A DNA stretch of 64,000 nt from Xestospongia bergquistia (GCA_963965975.1 OZ014411.1:15838446-15902445), one strand, 5' to 3'. Shown: positions 22,200 through 35,310, counted from the first letter of the stretch. Notes: generated from the sequence alone by a model not told the origin. Made by a program: numbers and translations.

Positions 22200-23880
22200 T
22201 ATAGCACCTACCATATTGTTCTGGTAAAAAATAAAGTATCTCAGAAATTCCACCTATAGTTTCACAATATTTGCTTTTTCTAATATAATGATGATTCTAC
22301 TCATTCACAAGAACATCTAGTTCCTTCTCAATGATTGGTCCAAAGCAATAAAGTGATGTCTCACTATAAATTGAACAAAAATTGTCTGAGTAATTGCTAA
22401 GTATAAACATCATGTACTCATGAGTGTATATTCCAAAGAATCATCAAAGCAGCCATTGATTTACAAATCCTGGCAATTTATTATAATGAATTACAGCTCT
22501 TCTATATGCAAGACTTAACTTACATGGAAAAATTGAATCCACCAGTCAGTCAATCTGCATCTCAAGAAGGCCCACCAAGCTTCAATTCTCTACATAATTA
22601 GCAATATTTTTAAATTTCATTTAAAGCATTTACCTGAATAGAGCTAGATCGACCATATCTAAAACTCATTTCAGCAGACAAGCTATCATTGTGAATACTT
22701 CTTAATGTTGGATTAACAAAGGCAATTATTGACTTTTCTGTACCTCTGTGAGCTCTTACAACTCTAGGAAGACCTAAATGTTATTAATTTATACTATAGC
22801 TTATTTCAAAACTTATACCATTAATTGCTTTTACTGTATCTAAATAATACTGTGCAATAATGTGGGGATCATTGTTACTGCTTGCACAATTCCTCCACAT
22901 AATTCTTCAGTACTTGTTAAAAAAGTTTAAAAATAAAATAATAATGCAACATACCCATCAATGCAGCCATGAATAGTGATACAAAATAGCTTTAATTTAT
23001 CATAGCCATCACAGTGCCAAATATAATTTAGACCCTGAATGTTTTATTAGTTATACTGAAAATATAGCAAACAATTTTCATACCTTACTATGATATATCC
23101 TTCTTTTCAATCTTTGCCTACTCCTTTCTTCAGAACCTTCAGGATCCATTAAAAGTAACAAAACCATGACTGTGTCTCTATAATATTATAATTTGTAATA
23201 GCTACAATGGCTAACACATAAGGTATAACCTTTGACATTTTACTGATGAGTGATACACAATAGGTTCCACATACATCTGTATTTCAATAATCCACCAGAA
23301 AATTGTAATTCTTTCTTTTAATAGAATGAATGTTTTAATTTCTAAGTATATAATTAATATATTGCTTATACCTGAATAGTATCACATATTTTCTTAAGAG
23401 ATGATTCTTCTGACTTTTGGCAGACACCTAATTTAGCTCTAATCCTTCCTATATGTCTCTTAGTGATAGAGTAACCATATTTTCCTGTCAATATTTTTTC
23501 AATTGAATTGGTAGAAAGTCCACACATAGCAAAATAGTGTATTAGCTCATCTCTTGAAAATTCAGAGGAATTCATAAGAGGAGACATAGGAATGTCATTG
23601 AAAGTAGCAAACTCTGTATTAGCCACTGAATAAAATTATAAAAATAAGAATGTAAGCACGTGTTAAAAATGGAAATTTGAAATAAGAAAAGCCTATAAAA
23701 AATTAGAAATGGCGCACGTCCCAAGGAGGGGATAAGGAAAAAGGAATTGGAACTCACCAACTTGGTCGTTAATTGGAACCACATCAACTGAGTCTTTAAT
23801 TGGAATTTTCAAAGAATTCGAAGGTGCGCGGAAGAAATTGGAAATAAGAATTGGAATGTCCGTCTGTAGCTTCCGTACAA
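22200..23880 (-). pseudogene. Integrase-core (DDE) transposase gene, eight exons plus decayed 3' end
   Basis: Minus-strand exons, all in matching phase: E0 (about 23880-23758), E1 23625-23372, E2 23314-23244, E3 23177-23084, E4 23034-22955, E5 22904-22819, E6 22773-22634, E7 22589-22524. E1 holds a helix-turn-helix (SRDELIHYFAMCGLSTNSIE). E3-E4 carry MDPEGSEERSRQRLKRR and GLNYIWHCDGYDKLK, with the first catalytic Asp. E6 reads LPRVVRAHRGTEKS, where the family normally has RADLGTE, so the second catalytic Asp is His. E7 has RIEAWWAFLR with the catalytic Glu. Beyond it, LYCFGPIIEKELDVLVNE meets a TAG at 22299-22297 where a conserved Trp is expected. IGGISEILYFLPEQYG still follows in frame. The first exon lies inside the inverted repeat. 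This is the family of integrase catalytic proteins abundant in sponges, cnidarians and fish. Confidence 0.75.
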
Positions 23881-23893
23881 TTGTATCAGCATC

Positions 23894-25640
23894 AGAGAAT
23901 ATTGTTATGTTGTGTTCAAAAGGTACTACCAAGCAATGTGAATGTATTAACAATACTTGTCAGGTATAACAACAAATACATAATATCACTACATAGAGAC
24001 AGTCTCATTATTTTAGAATAATCTGTTCACATTGTCATATGATTCATTCTTTTTTTTTTAATCAGTGCTAGTCTCCTTTTGTTGACAATATTGTCTATGT
24101 ATACTAGACAGTGATAGAGACTATTATCCTGAAAATATATTGACTTCTTATACTAACAATAACACAGATTACTATTACATTTAGTTCTAACATCAACATT
24201 GTAATTGATATTACATTTGTCATGCTTATAGTACGATAACTGTCTATAATCCTGACCAATATCAGTCTGCCAACATTTGCCATGTAAGATGAAATGAACC
24301 AATCTCTCACTAGTTACTGTTTTCTACTTATAGTATATTCACTCTGATTGTTCCTTTATATTAGTGCTGTGATAGTTGGGGAATAATATGGACTAGTACA
24401 CTTTTAGGTGTAATAAATAGACAACTTTGTCCTGAACAACCTGATATATTATATATATGAAAAATAGTCATTGAATGCTATTGTTTTCTTAACTAATGAT
24501 ATAATCTTTCATTGTTTGTTGTTGGAGGATTAACAACATCTACTTGTACGTATTAAAGTGGATATATCGAGTGATCCTAATGTACTAGATTGTTTGCCTG
24601 TTGAATACCTGAATTACTTATTTATTATGGAAAGAAAGAGCTATTTTTTGTTTTTTAATTATTAGGTTAATGATATATTTTCTTCTAATGAAAGTATCGA
24701 AATACAATTGATTCAACTTTCTCCAGTCATTTCAAAGTTAGCAGACACCACATTGCCAAACCAAGTTTCTCTTTTACCAGCTTCTTGTATAAATACCACT
24801 AACTGTGTTGTTATTGTCTTTAAAAATAATTAGGAACATATAACAGTAATTTTTATATAGGAGCAAGTACAGGAAATGTACTTCAAAGATGTTGTTCATA
24901 CACTATATCTCCCATGTAAACAAACAAACTGAGCAATAAAATAAATAAAAACAAGTTATGTTAAGTGTCAAACAAAACATATCACCTCCAGTAGTGTGGG
25001 ATATCTGATTAAGATAACTCATATTATATGAACACATTGAAAATTACATGAAAATTTCACTTATTTGGTATCATCTGTTAAAATTAAAATGTTAACTTTG
25101 GGACTTGACATCTCTTTTAGTACACTTCCAAAATAAAATTCTAATCTCATGTTGTAGTGTTGAGTGTATGAACTACATAATTCAGATCATGAACTTTTAA
25201 CATTTTGCTACATATTATTAATAATTGTTTTATTAACCAATTTAACATCACTACGTTACACATATTCCTAATAAATACATTGGAAAATAACTGTTTTGGG
25301 TTAACTAGCTACTACAGAATTGTTGATAGTTCACATACTTCAACAAATGACTTTTCAAAAGGAGATATGTGTGATATAAAGGACTGTCCTATTATAGCCC
25401 TCACATGTACATGGACACAAGACCAATATCCTTGAATTTCTTGTGTTTACATAATGATATGTTAAAGAGAATTTTAATATAAATAACTTTAACACTAATT
25501 AAGTATACAACTGTTAGATATAATTTTAATAAAACATTGCAACAAAACTCCTTCTCATTGTCTCATCATGTATTGTATATAACGTTTATCATTTTTCATT
25601 GACATATTGGCTAATCTTAAATGAATGAGACGACTTCATT
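23894..25640. other. Upstream flank of Delta A, duplicated
   Basis: This stretch is homologous to about 37280-40080 upstream of Delta B and, in part (24060-24260), to 30400-30530 upstream of the Delta pseudogene. A splice-bounded segment at 23894-23963 has its counterpart at 37280-37350. No gene product is recognisable in the rest. Confidence 0.55.
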
Positions 25641-25803
25641 AATTAATACGCATTTCCTTTTCGCTACTTTGAACTCTATTATGAGGGGGAGCTTGTTCTT
25701 TCCTTGTTTTCACGTGAGATACAAATTTATAATTATTTAGTTACTGTCAGTGGAAATCTAAACATTAGTAGTTCATCACAATACTACAAGAGAAGCAGGA
25801 AAG
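25640..25803 (+). promoter_or_regulatory. Delta A promoter region and non-coding first exon
   Basis: This is strongly conserved with 40075-40240 in front of Delta B. Shared elements are TTAATTAAT, a CCTTTTCGCTACTTTGAA block, a CACGTG E-box (25711-25716) and a segment ending AGAAGCAGGAAAG before a GTATGAAAG donor at 25804. An acceptor (TTTAG) at 27388 precedes the start codon by ten bases. The segment therefore reads as a 5' UTR exon joined to the coding exons by an intron of about 1.6 kb. The transcription start is not determined. Confidence 0.5.
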
Positions 25804-27398
25804 GTATGAAAGATGTCCATGATAGTTATGTGTATTTGGATATTTAGTTATTAAGTTTATTTAGATACTTTAATATATTAGTATTGACATATATCATATA
25901 TATTAGTTGTTTGCTATGAGACACATGATGAGGTAGATTCATCAAATGTTAAATTTGTCTTCACAACAAGTCAATATATCATTATGATTTAACAATGACT
26001 ATTATAATAATAAGCTTGTTTTTATTGCAGTATATATAGAGAGGGAGTAATGCTCTTTAGTTAGCAACACATTATGTTACCATACAGTTTAAATATTTAA
26101 TATCACATATAACACAGGAACTATGAGTATGAATTCAATATAAGATTTACACTTCATAGAACTTTTATGTTACAATTCATGACACAATAGTATTTTATCT
26201 GTCAGTTGAGGTTGTGAGGTGATAACTTTATAGGCTCTGATACTATACTAACTTTTATCATAATAGTATGGATAGATAAATATACTAATTAGATTTGAGG
26301 TTTCCACTTTAATTGATACCTTGGGAACTTTTATTGGTGTGACTATTTAGTTCTCAACTTATTTTTGGGAGGTCACAGAAACTTTTATTCACAAATTATA
26401 GTTTCATTGCCATTCACCAACTCACTTAATGCAGGAAAGGATGTGTAATGACTTTAGTCCAATTTCATGGCATTGTGATATCATGAAACATAACTTATGG
26501 GCAAGATGTCAGAGCCTAGTCAAAGATTTGTCTCCAGAAAATGCAAGTAGTACTATTTATACTGGTGATAGCTTCAAGCACTACTCTCAATATAACTATA
26601 CTATTGTATATATAGTCATACCTTTGGTTTTAATTTTTAACAATAATAAATCATGTGAGTAATGATATCATTAGTTTCAGGCTGGTGAGTCAAAAAGTGG
26701 TTCAAATACAAGGAATTGTACTAATGTCACCAGACACCCTTTCTCATACTATATTGTATTACTATTAGCAGACATGATAGAATTTAGTACTTAATGCCAT
26801 CATCATACAAACATACACAAAGAATATTATCATAATAACTTTAGATCCTATATACACAATAGAATTAAGTGTATCAATTGAATTAAATTGTTTTAAAATC
26901 ATATTCATGTTCCTTAAAAATATGAATATTTAATTTATTAAAATTTATGCTTGCAATAAGTTTTCAAAGTTATGATAAATCAACATATCAAGTATCAATC
27001 ATATTGTGTATGTAAGATCTAAAGTTATTATTATGATAGATGTTTGTGTATGTTTTATCATATCAGTAATAATGTTATTAAGTACTTCATTCTATCATGT
27101 CTTCTAACAGTAATACAATCTATTGTATGTGTTTTTCCTATATATCAAACACACTGTTTGTCTGAAAGTATAAAATGACTTTATTTGTACTATGTTGTGA
27201 TAAGTTTGTTGGCTAAGCTACTATACTAAGTGTTACTTATGTGTGGTTGATTACATTTGTATCTTATATAAATAACATTTGGGAAAGTTGATACTAGATT
27301 GCTTATTAAATAATTCTAAACTTTTAATTGTATAAGTAAATATTGTTTATAATCAATGTTTTATTTATTATTAATTCATAACATTTAGGTCAATCATT

Positions 27399-30060
27399 AT
27401 GGCTAATACATCTACATTGATCTTCATACTCCTATCATCAGCAATGGTAAATGTTATTACAATATTATTGGGACAGTAGAATAGTGTTATAAAGCCTTTT
27501 ATAATATGTTCTATATCGTTCCATTACTATATTCATCATATAGATATCATATGCTGATTGGACACTTTATGTTAGACTTAACTCCTATAGTAATACAATG
27601 AAAGTATATGGTACTATCAATGGTCGATATTGTTGTTGTACATGTCCTTCCACCTGTTGCCTTTTAAATGTTAACAGTCTTACTTGTAGCAATGGTGGAT
27701 GTAATACTCGAATTCTTATATGTGCTAATCAAGGGAGTACTGCACAGTCCTGTGTATATTCTAATATTATTAACAGTGATACTGTTAATTTTGATCTGGG
27801 AAATGTTCCAGGTGGTCTGACTAATCCAGTTCAAGTAACTATAGCAGGACCATTACTTAATGTGAGTTTATAAAATAAAAATAATATCTAGCCAATATTA
27901 CAGCTTCGCATAATGATAGTAACTATAATCATAAAAGGTTATTGTTAAATAGAAAATTTGTATATATTGTTTATGTTACTACAGACTAATGTAAAAGTCA
28001 ACATTGAAGTCATTGATGACAATGGAGTAAGCTCAACTGTTAATCCATCTCGCATTCTTAATTCTCAAGCTAACCTGCAGTCACCTCAAGTATCTAGTAC
28101 TTTTAGTTCTAACACAACAGTCAATGAAGGTGGTAGCAATGTTATATCATTATCATATGCTACTAGAATAGAATGTGCTACAAACTACTATCAGTCAGAC
28201 TGTTCTGTGTACTGTATACCAACTAACAATACTACTGGACATTATACTTGTGATACTAATGGTAACAAGATCTGTTTACCAGGCTATACTAATACAAGTA
28301 GCAACTGTCTTGATGGTATGTTATATTTTATATCATTAATCTGCACTTGATTATAGAAACTAGATTGCTACAATTATAATATATTTATTGATAAAAATAT
28401 TTACCTTAATTTTTACAGACAAAGCGATAAAATGCAAGGAAGGTTGTCATCCAGTTGGTGGCTATTGTGATCAACCAGGACAATGTCAATGTAATAGTGG
28501 TTGGTCTGGTACTAACTGTAATGTTCCTGACTGTCCTAATGAGTGTCAAAATGGTGCTTGTGATGTACCTAATAACTGTGTCTGTAATAATGGATGGAGT
28601 GGAGTGAACTGTGCTCAACCAGTATGTCATCAGAAATGTAATCCAACTGGAGGACAATGTACAGCACCTGATACATGTACATGTTTTGTTAAATGGACTG
28701 GTGGACTCTGTGATGTTGAGACAGGTATGATTTATATTATAACAATCAACTACCACATATATATTTATGTTAAAAATGGAGACCAAACCAACTAATCGTA
28801 TACGACTTGGCTTTTAAAATTAATTGAATATCCAACTAGGAATATGTTTTTTAATCATGAAATTTAGCATTAATATTTAGTGCATATAAATTTTCAGAAT
28901 TACAGGATATAGTTGAATGAAGTTGATACAGTAAGTACAGACAATTAATAATAGGTATATTAGTATTTTATCTTGATTAATATGTTCTTTATGTTAATTG
29001 TTATTTATCATTAATAGCAATAATTTGCAGAGAAGGTTGTCATCCAGTTGGAGGCTATTGTGATCAACCTGGACAATGTCAATGTAATAGTGGTTGGTCT
29101 GGTACTAACTGTAATGTTCCTGACTGTCCTTATGAGTGTCAAAATGGAGCTTGTAATGTACCTAATAACTGTGTCTGCAATGATGGATGGAGTGGAGTGA
29201 GCTGTACTCAACCAGTATGTCATAAAGAATGTAACTCAACTGGAGGACAATGTACAGCTCCTGATACATGTACATGTAATGCTAAATGGGCTGGTGGACT
29301 CTGTGATGTTCTAATAGACCAAACAGGTAAATTCCAGTATATTATTATATCAGTGATTTTAGTTTACTTTGATTTTTGCTTTATTTTCATTTAATAACAG
29401 GTGGAAGAAATATAGGCAATACTTCTTTGATACTAACAGCCATCCGTCAAGGGATTATTGCTGAATGTACTGATGATGATGACAGTTGGACCTTTATTGG
29501 TGTTATAGCAATAATAATCAATGTGTTACTGACTGCTGTTGTTCTGATGATTCTGTTAATGATCTGTATTTGTTACTTCACTTGCAAAACTAAGTCAGCA
29601 AAAAATAGTATTGAATTGACAAGTTAGTTTATATCTTTAAAGTGATTTTTATGATATTTGTCATGATGAAGTCAATATAATTGACCTTATAGTTGAAGTC
29701 ACACAGCTGTGTCAAATAGGGCTTCATATATTAGCATGTTACTTTGTGTGGTGGAGGATGTTTACTGTGTTATCCTACCACCTTGTAATATTATGTCTTA
29801 TTATGTCTTCTGTAGTGATGTGTGTCTTCTTAATACCTATAGTCAGTTCTGGAAACAGACAACCTAACACATCAGCTACATCCACTTCCTTTGCACCTCT
29901 CCTCACTTGTAATCCTGTCGTGCAAACATCTAGACAGCAAACATTAAATGGAGACACTCCTTTTAATATAGAAGATAATCCAGCTTATCAATTGGTAGGT
30001 GCTGTACGTGGAGGGCACCAACCTAATTATGATAATGTGGGAGGCACATCCTTCAAGTAA
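27399..30060 (+). CDS. Delta A: DSL-family Notch ligand, 583 aa, six EGF repeats
   Basis: Seven exons join in phase: 27399-27446, 27544-27861, 27985-28315, 28419-28724, 29018-29326, 29401-29622, 29843-30060. Exon 1 is a signal peptide (MANTSTLIFILLSSAM). Exon 2 is the MNNL region, Cys-rich with CCCTCP and GGCNTRILICAN. Exon 3 ends with a DSL domain (about residues 186-231): six Cys with NYYQSDC, GHYTCDTNGNKIC and a closing Cys. Exons 4 and 5 each encode three six-Cys EGF modules. Exon 6 carries a membrane span (about 469-497, IGVIAIIINVLLTAVVLMIL). Exon 7 supplies most of the 86-residue tail, with an NPAY sorting motif (557-560) and an NYDN (573-576) that fits the NxxN pattern used by Neuralized. 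Delta proteins present this ectodomain to Notch on neighbouring cells and need endocytosis to signal. It is the first member of a tandem array; bilaterian Deltas usually have 6-9 EGFs. Confidence 0.88.
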
Positions 30061-31290
30061 CACTGAACTTTTAAAATTGAAAACATACACTATTTTTCAG
30101 TCTTGCTTTTTGTTACTTCATTTAATGATTAGATATCGATTTATTTTGAATACTCAATTTCCTTTTGCTCTCTTCATCTAAGCTTTTGATAATTTGATCA
30201 TAAATTTTTTATATGTTCATTTCAATCTCAAAGTGGTACCAAAAAACTGTCTGTTTTCATACTTACAAGAATTTTGTTGATAATAATGTAAGTTGGACAG
30301 GAAGTCATACTTTGCTGTATGTAGTTAAATGTTTAGGGTTGAGGGAATATGATGAGTCTAATGCACAATGAAGTATGGAGTTCATGATTCTTATTTCTCT
30401 ATTTTAATCAGTGCCAGTCTCCTTTTATTGGTGATGTACTAAAATATTGAGCTCTTACACCAAACATAGCACAGACATTTAATACATTAAGTTCTGATAC
30501 TATATCAGCACTTACCAATACAAAATACATACTCATATATTATATTAGTGTAAATTATCTGGTAATTAATCAACTATAACATGTGGACATTGCTATAGCC
30601 AATGCTATTATGAATACACTCATTACCTATTATTGTGAAGATGTAGTTTTTACTGATCTGTATGACTTATTAACAATATCTTAATACGTACAAGTCAATT
30701 GATATAATTATATAAATCAATAGGAAGTGCTTTATGTAACATATGGTAGGATCACTTTATTACTAATATTGTTATTACATTGTTAATTAGAAATGAAAAT
30801 GAGTTCAGATCTTTCTGGACCATTGTTTACACCTGAATTAACTATACTCAACACAACATCAACAAAAGTGTTGATTTCCATAATTGCAGGCTCATTTTCT
30901 ACACTAATTACAGGAGAATTATCTGTCAATATTTGTGCCATCATTTGTATATAACATTATATCGACACAAACAAAAAGTGAAGAGCAGTCTTACATCTGT
31001 TGAACTCTGACACTTGGATTAAAATTAAGCATGATGAAATTGTTTATACATATTATTTTATTTATCAAGTAATGAAATCATGATTTTATATTTTTATTTT
31101 ATAATATGATTTAATTACGTTTATTAAATTTATTGTACTAGTTGTATAGCTTAATTGTATAAAATAATGGAAAAAATACAAAATGTTTCTCTTGTACATC
31201 ACAATTGTCCTAATACCATATTATTAACATACTGATAGTATAGTATATAAGAAAAAAAAGAAATTTTGACAGAAGTCAGTTGTAGATATG
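30061..31290. other. Delta A 3' flank passing into the next duplication unit
   Basis: From about 30400 the sequence repeats the 24060-24260 flank with deletions, so a new Delta unit begins here. Nothing coding was recognised in the remainder. Confidence 0.5.
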
Positions 31291-31300
31291 ACCATCAGAG

Positions 31301-31438
31301 ATGGCCACATCAATATCAGTAGGAAGTTCAAATGAAGCGCATGAAAATGTAGATCGAGTGCCTCTAAGACAAGGAATTGTTGACCTTAGAATGGAGAAGG
31401 ATAATTTACAACGAATGAAATTAATAAGTGATTTATAG
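31301..31438 (+). other. Short open frame of 45 codons, unknown
   Basis: ATG at 31301 to TAG at 31438 encodes a polar, helix-prone peptide (starts MATSISVGSSNEAHENVDRV). It lies just beyond the 3' end of the reverse-transcriptase remnant on the opposite strand. It could be a chance frame or a piece of a gene hit by the insertion. Confidence 0.2.
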
Positions 31439-31439
31439 G

Positions 31440-34400
31440 GTTTCTAAAATTTCTCAGACTGTAACTGTTTATAAACTAGAGTTGAGACAGGAGCAAGACC
31501 GCCACATGTTGAGAATATTAACGGAGAAAACAGCCATATTCAATCTCTGGTCATACTTTCTCTTTTTCACATCCTCTATCTTCTTATAACAGTCTTGAAG
31601 GGAAAGTCACCGGTACGTCTTAGATAGAGGGTCTACCACTCTTACATCAAAAAATACTCTTTGTCCAGGAGTTCCCCAAAACCCATCAGCCACCACATCT
31701 AATCTAGCATCATCATTGCGGCAAGCTGCTCTGTAAGTTAGTGATTCTCCAGACAGGGTTGTAATGGAGGTTCACATTTAACATTATTGCAAACATCTTT
31801 TAAGAAAGATGTGGTCAGATCTCTCAACTCATTATGTCGTAAAGTGGTGAAGCCTCCATTAGGGCAAGAGAGCGAATGATCTACTGTGAAAGCGGCACTG
31901 CAAATACAAACAGAAGGGAGAAAAGACGGCTGCCAACCATAACGAATACAGAGAGCATCTCGGAATGATCCCTTATGAAGATCAAAACCATGCTCTTTTA
32001 TGGGGAGTGCAGATAACCAGACTGATGCTCCTCGTTCACTAGCTACATCCATTAACCTCTGACAATCACAAGGTAAAGTCTCCCGCACTGTCACCTGCTC
32101 TTGATGACATTTCAAGTAATTTTAACTTGGAATGCTCTCAAACAAGTCTCTCCTGACTCTCCCAAACTTCATATGACAAATCCTTACAACGATTTCTTAA
32201 ACCCTGAACTAACGGCTGAGTAATTGCTCTGGATGCTTGATTCTGTTGTTTTGAAAACTTTTGAGGGTAGACCAAACCGAACCAACTATTACGATTGAGA
32301 AGAGCAAGCCAATCCCTTTCCAAATCACTAATGGAGGACCTTCCAGTCAAAGAAGGAATGAAGGAATTTCTTATAATATTCTCAAGTCGAGATATGTGAT
32401 CACTTGCAATAGTAATGGTCCTAAAGAAGTACATTCACCTGCTATAAAGACCATGAACAAAGGCACAAAAGGCGACTTGTGGCTGAGTCTCAACGATATC
32501 TGATAGTAACTCCAAATCTCTTATCCAATCATCAACTTTACTCTTAATCTGCTCATGAACAAATGAGTCAGAACCAATCGTTGATCCAAGAAGAGTAATA
32601 CCATCAGTTCTATTTTTAACTCAAGTTCCTTGAAAACACTCACAAGCTCTCTCATAAGACTCTTCCTTGACTAACAAAAAGGTCTTCTTCTCATTTGCAT
32701 AATAACCATAAAATTTACCAATAGTATTGATGTTGTCCCACCATCTCCTCAATTCTTGAAACTCACCAACTGCTGTGGCATCATCTGCATACCACAGCTG
32801 AGTAACATCAGATAACTCATCAAGCTGTTTTATCAGTGGAAATGAAGCAACTGCAAACATACTTATTGCTAGGGGATCTCCCTGTGTTGTACCCTCCTTT
32901 GACAATTTGCAATCTCCATCTATAAACATGGAAACATCAGATTTATATATATACATATTAATAAGTAACCTCCAAAATGAGAGGCACAGATGTAGTATGT
33001 TATGGAGAGCCAAACCACTATTCAAAGCATTAAAAGCATTGGAGGCATCTACACATAGGACTCCATCTACTTCCCCTGACTGATGCAGTTCTCTTACACA
33101 GTGAACGATAGCCTCACAAGATGACTTTTGTCCTGCACATAATTGTTGACAGCCTGTTACATCCAATATGTCTTGTCTAATAACATTCATTACAGTCTTA
33201 CTAATCAGTCTACAACACTCATCACCTATTCCAATCGGATGAACACTAGGATCTTTATCCAAAGCAATCAATCTGCTGGTCATAAGAGCTTCAATTCCAA
33301 TAGGATCAACATACCTTGCATACAACTTTTTTGCAAAACTTGCAATTGAGTCTTCTGACTCTCTACCAAAGGAAGAACACATCTTCCAAGATGATACATC
33401 CATACCAGATGGGCCAGCGGCACCATCCATACGCATTATGGTTCTTCTTATCAACATACCATCTATTGACTCAAACTTAACAAATTGAGGCTCATGATCT
33501 GGTGGTGGTGTGTCAGACAATAAAGAGTAAAGAGGAGAGATAGGAGCCAGGTCTGGATGCTTTGAGATTATAGCCTCGCGTACTGTTCAAAGTGACGAAT
33601 CAGAGTCTGAAAGAGGAGAGGAAAGAGATAGAGGTTGACCCGCCTTAGAACCAGATTCATTTTGAACACTAAGTGCAGCTTTGACCTTGCCTTCAAACAT
33701 AAGACGGGAAAAAAGATGATTTTTTTGAAATCTGACGACCTCTACTAAACATCTCTTGTATGGTGTTACCTTCCTTCAATAAGTCCTCAAATAAACCATC
33801 ATTCCATAACTTCAACCATCAATCAAGAGCATTCACATGATCCCTAACCTTCGATTTATGATGGGGGTTTGTAAAACTAAAATTGGAAATACAAAAGCAA
33901 CCTTAAAAGTGAGACACTCTGGCAGAATCTTCAGAATAAAGACGAAAAAGACAAGTTAATTTTTTAATGAATAATTTACCCTGCTTCCCACAAAGGATCG
34001 TGAACAGATTAGGGATCCAATGAGTTGCTCTTGAATAACACCAATTGATTAACACAACACCTGTAAGATTTTTCCATTTAAAGTGAGGATCAGATACTGG
34101 ACAAAACTGTGGAAGATTGACAACAGTTCGAGAGGGAAGAGAAAGTGAGGGAGAAGGTGGATGAGGAGTAGGAGTAATAGAGTTAGGAATATTAGTATTA
34201 TGGTCTGAAGTAAATGGTGGTCAAGATGTAGAAACATCAGACTGTAACTGAATTACAGTGAGATCAGGTAGAGGCTGAGAGGGCGAGGGCGAGGTAATAG
34301 GAGCGATAATGATTCTTGATGAAGTGCATGGTGAAGGTTGGCCACAGATATCATCAAACTTCTTTTTGCTCAGTACATTCACACACTTTCCTAGCAAGAT

Positions 34401-34496
34401 GTACAGTGTTGAACACTTTTAAAACAAGAGCAACGGAGACATTGCCCCCTTTCTATTACAACGGCAGCACTGATGTTGCTCCTGCCCAGCAGCCAT
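31440..34496 (-). mobile_element. Decayed intronless retroelement with reverse transcriptase
   Basis: Read on the minus strand. An ATG at 34496 opens a Cys-rich N-terminal segment (RCNRKGQCLRCSCFKS, then a stop). The reverse transcriptase lies in a 299-codon frame at 33520-32621. It contains VDASNAFN (motif A, residues 157-164), KEGTTQGDPLA (motif B, about 208-218) and YADD (motif C, 244-247). The later frames 32434-32138, 32115-31738 (ASVWLSALPIKEHGFDLHKG, then HSLSCPNGGFTTLRHNE), about 31735-31610 (ARLDVVADGFWGTPGQ) and about 31590-31470 continue the same protein. They are broken by frameshifts and stops. The domain order matches a multicopy element common in sponges and corals. I do not assign it to a named clade. 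LTRs were not seen. The YADD catalytic pair is intact, but the gene as a whole cannot be expressed as one protein. Confidence 0.75.
32621..33520 (-). pseudogene. Reverse transcriptase domain of the retroelement
   Basis: A 299-codon frame is open through the palm and fingers, with PIGIGDECCRLISK, LCAGQ, VDASNAFN, TTQGDPLA and QLWYADDA in order. It begins inside the parent polyprotein, since GAAGPSGMD normally follows an upstream region, and ends at a frameshift after CECFQGT. It would copy the element's own RNA in an intact copy. Several other frames needed for retrotransposition are disrupted here. Confidence 0.8.
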
Positions 34497-34499
34497 CTT

Positions 34500-35310
34500 T
34501 TCAATAATATTCTTCAATGTTTATGCATGTATATATCATGTGCATATCCTAATAATTCCAAATAAGGTAAAGCTTATGTGCATTTGATATCATCTATCAT
34601 TTTATGATCATCATCAACAGATGTCTCAACTGGTGGATATATGTTTATATTGACAGTTAATATAAATGCATTATGTTCAGTTTGTTAGTTCAAAGCAGCT
34701 GTCAAAGCTTGTCATTGGGTCACTATGACAACAATAATTATAAACATCTGTTAATATATAAATGCTAATATATAAATGTTGGTCAAAATCATTTTTACTA
34801 ATCTTTGCTGCTCATCACTATACTGGGTCATTGCCAAAGAAAATCAGAAAAGGTATAAAGATTCTTAATAATTGATATGGTTATTGTGTACAATAGTGCA
34901 TATATTATGTCTAGCTTAGATAACTTTCATTAATTAACTTAGATTAGTTAGTGTTAACCTCATAACTATAGGCCTAACACTATAATATCATCAACAATTA
35001 AAATTACAATATTATATGTACATCCAATAACTGATGTGATATCAGAATAAACTGTTATTTATATTAATGTTAACTAGTAATGTTACAGTGTATAATGACA
35101 AATGTGTATCTTATTCATAATAGAGGACAATAAAAGACATAAAGCTTTCTGTTTTAATGGAACGCTCACAAATTTAATCACCATAGAGTACTTATCAACA
35201 CTCTATGTCATGTCTGCTAACAGAATATAGAACATTACTGTTTTATCCTTTTATTATACAATTGATATTGACTAACCATAATTATCAGAAACTATTTTAA
35301 CAGGTTTATT
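34500..35310. other. 5' region of the Delta pseudogene
   Basis: A donor-like site follows CAGAAAAG at 34852 (GTATAAAG). It corresponds to the non-coding first exon end of Delta A and B. The rest is AT-rich with no coding signal. Confidence 0.4.

Larger units (their letters stand above)
20363..23885. mobile_element. 3.5-kb insertion with inverted terminal repeats and an integrase gene
   Basis: The left arm (about 20363-20450) and right arm (about 23795-23885) are inverted copies. Both begin CAATTGTAC and contain GACATTCCAATT about 25 bp in, and the similarity decays over about 90 bp. The paralogous locus at 37.23-37.29 kb is continuous across the equivalent point, so this block is an insertion between two segments that are neighbours there. 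It contains a minus-strand integrase-core gene (right half) and a plus-strand SAM-like gene remnant (left half) with a second copy at 8.6-9.35 kb. No target-site duplication could be fixed. Confidence 0.55.

Noticed and set aside
26429-26662. 77-codon open frame with a hydrophobic C-terminus in the Delta A 5' intron
   Set aside because: The paralogous Delta B intron lacks most of it, it has no domain signal, and it lies inside the predicted 5' UTR intron. A small gene cannot be excluded but is not supported.
28406-29223. Minus-strand open frames opposite the Delta EGF exons (also opposite 43195-45581)
   Set aside because: They are antisense shadows of Cys-rich EGF exons. They recur only because the cassettes are duplicated.
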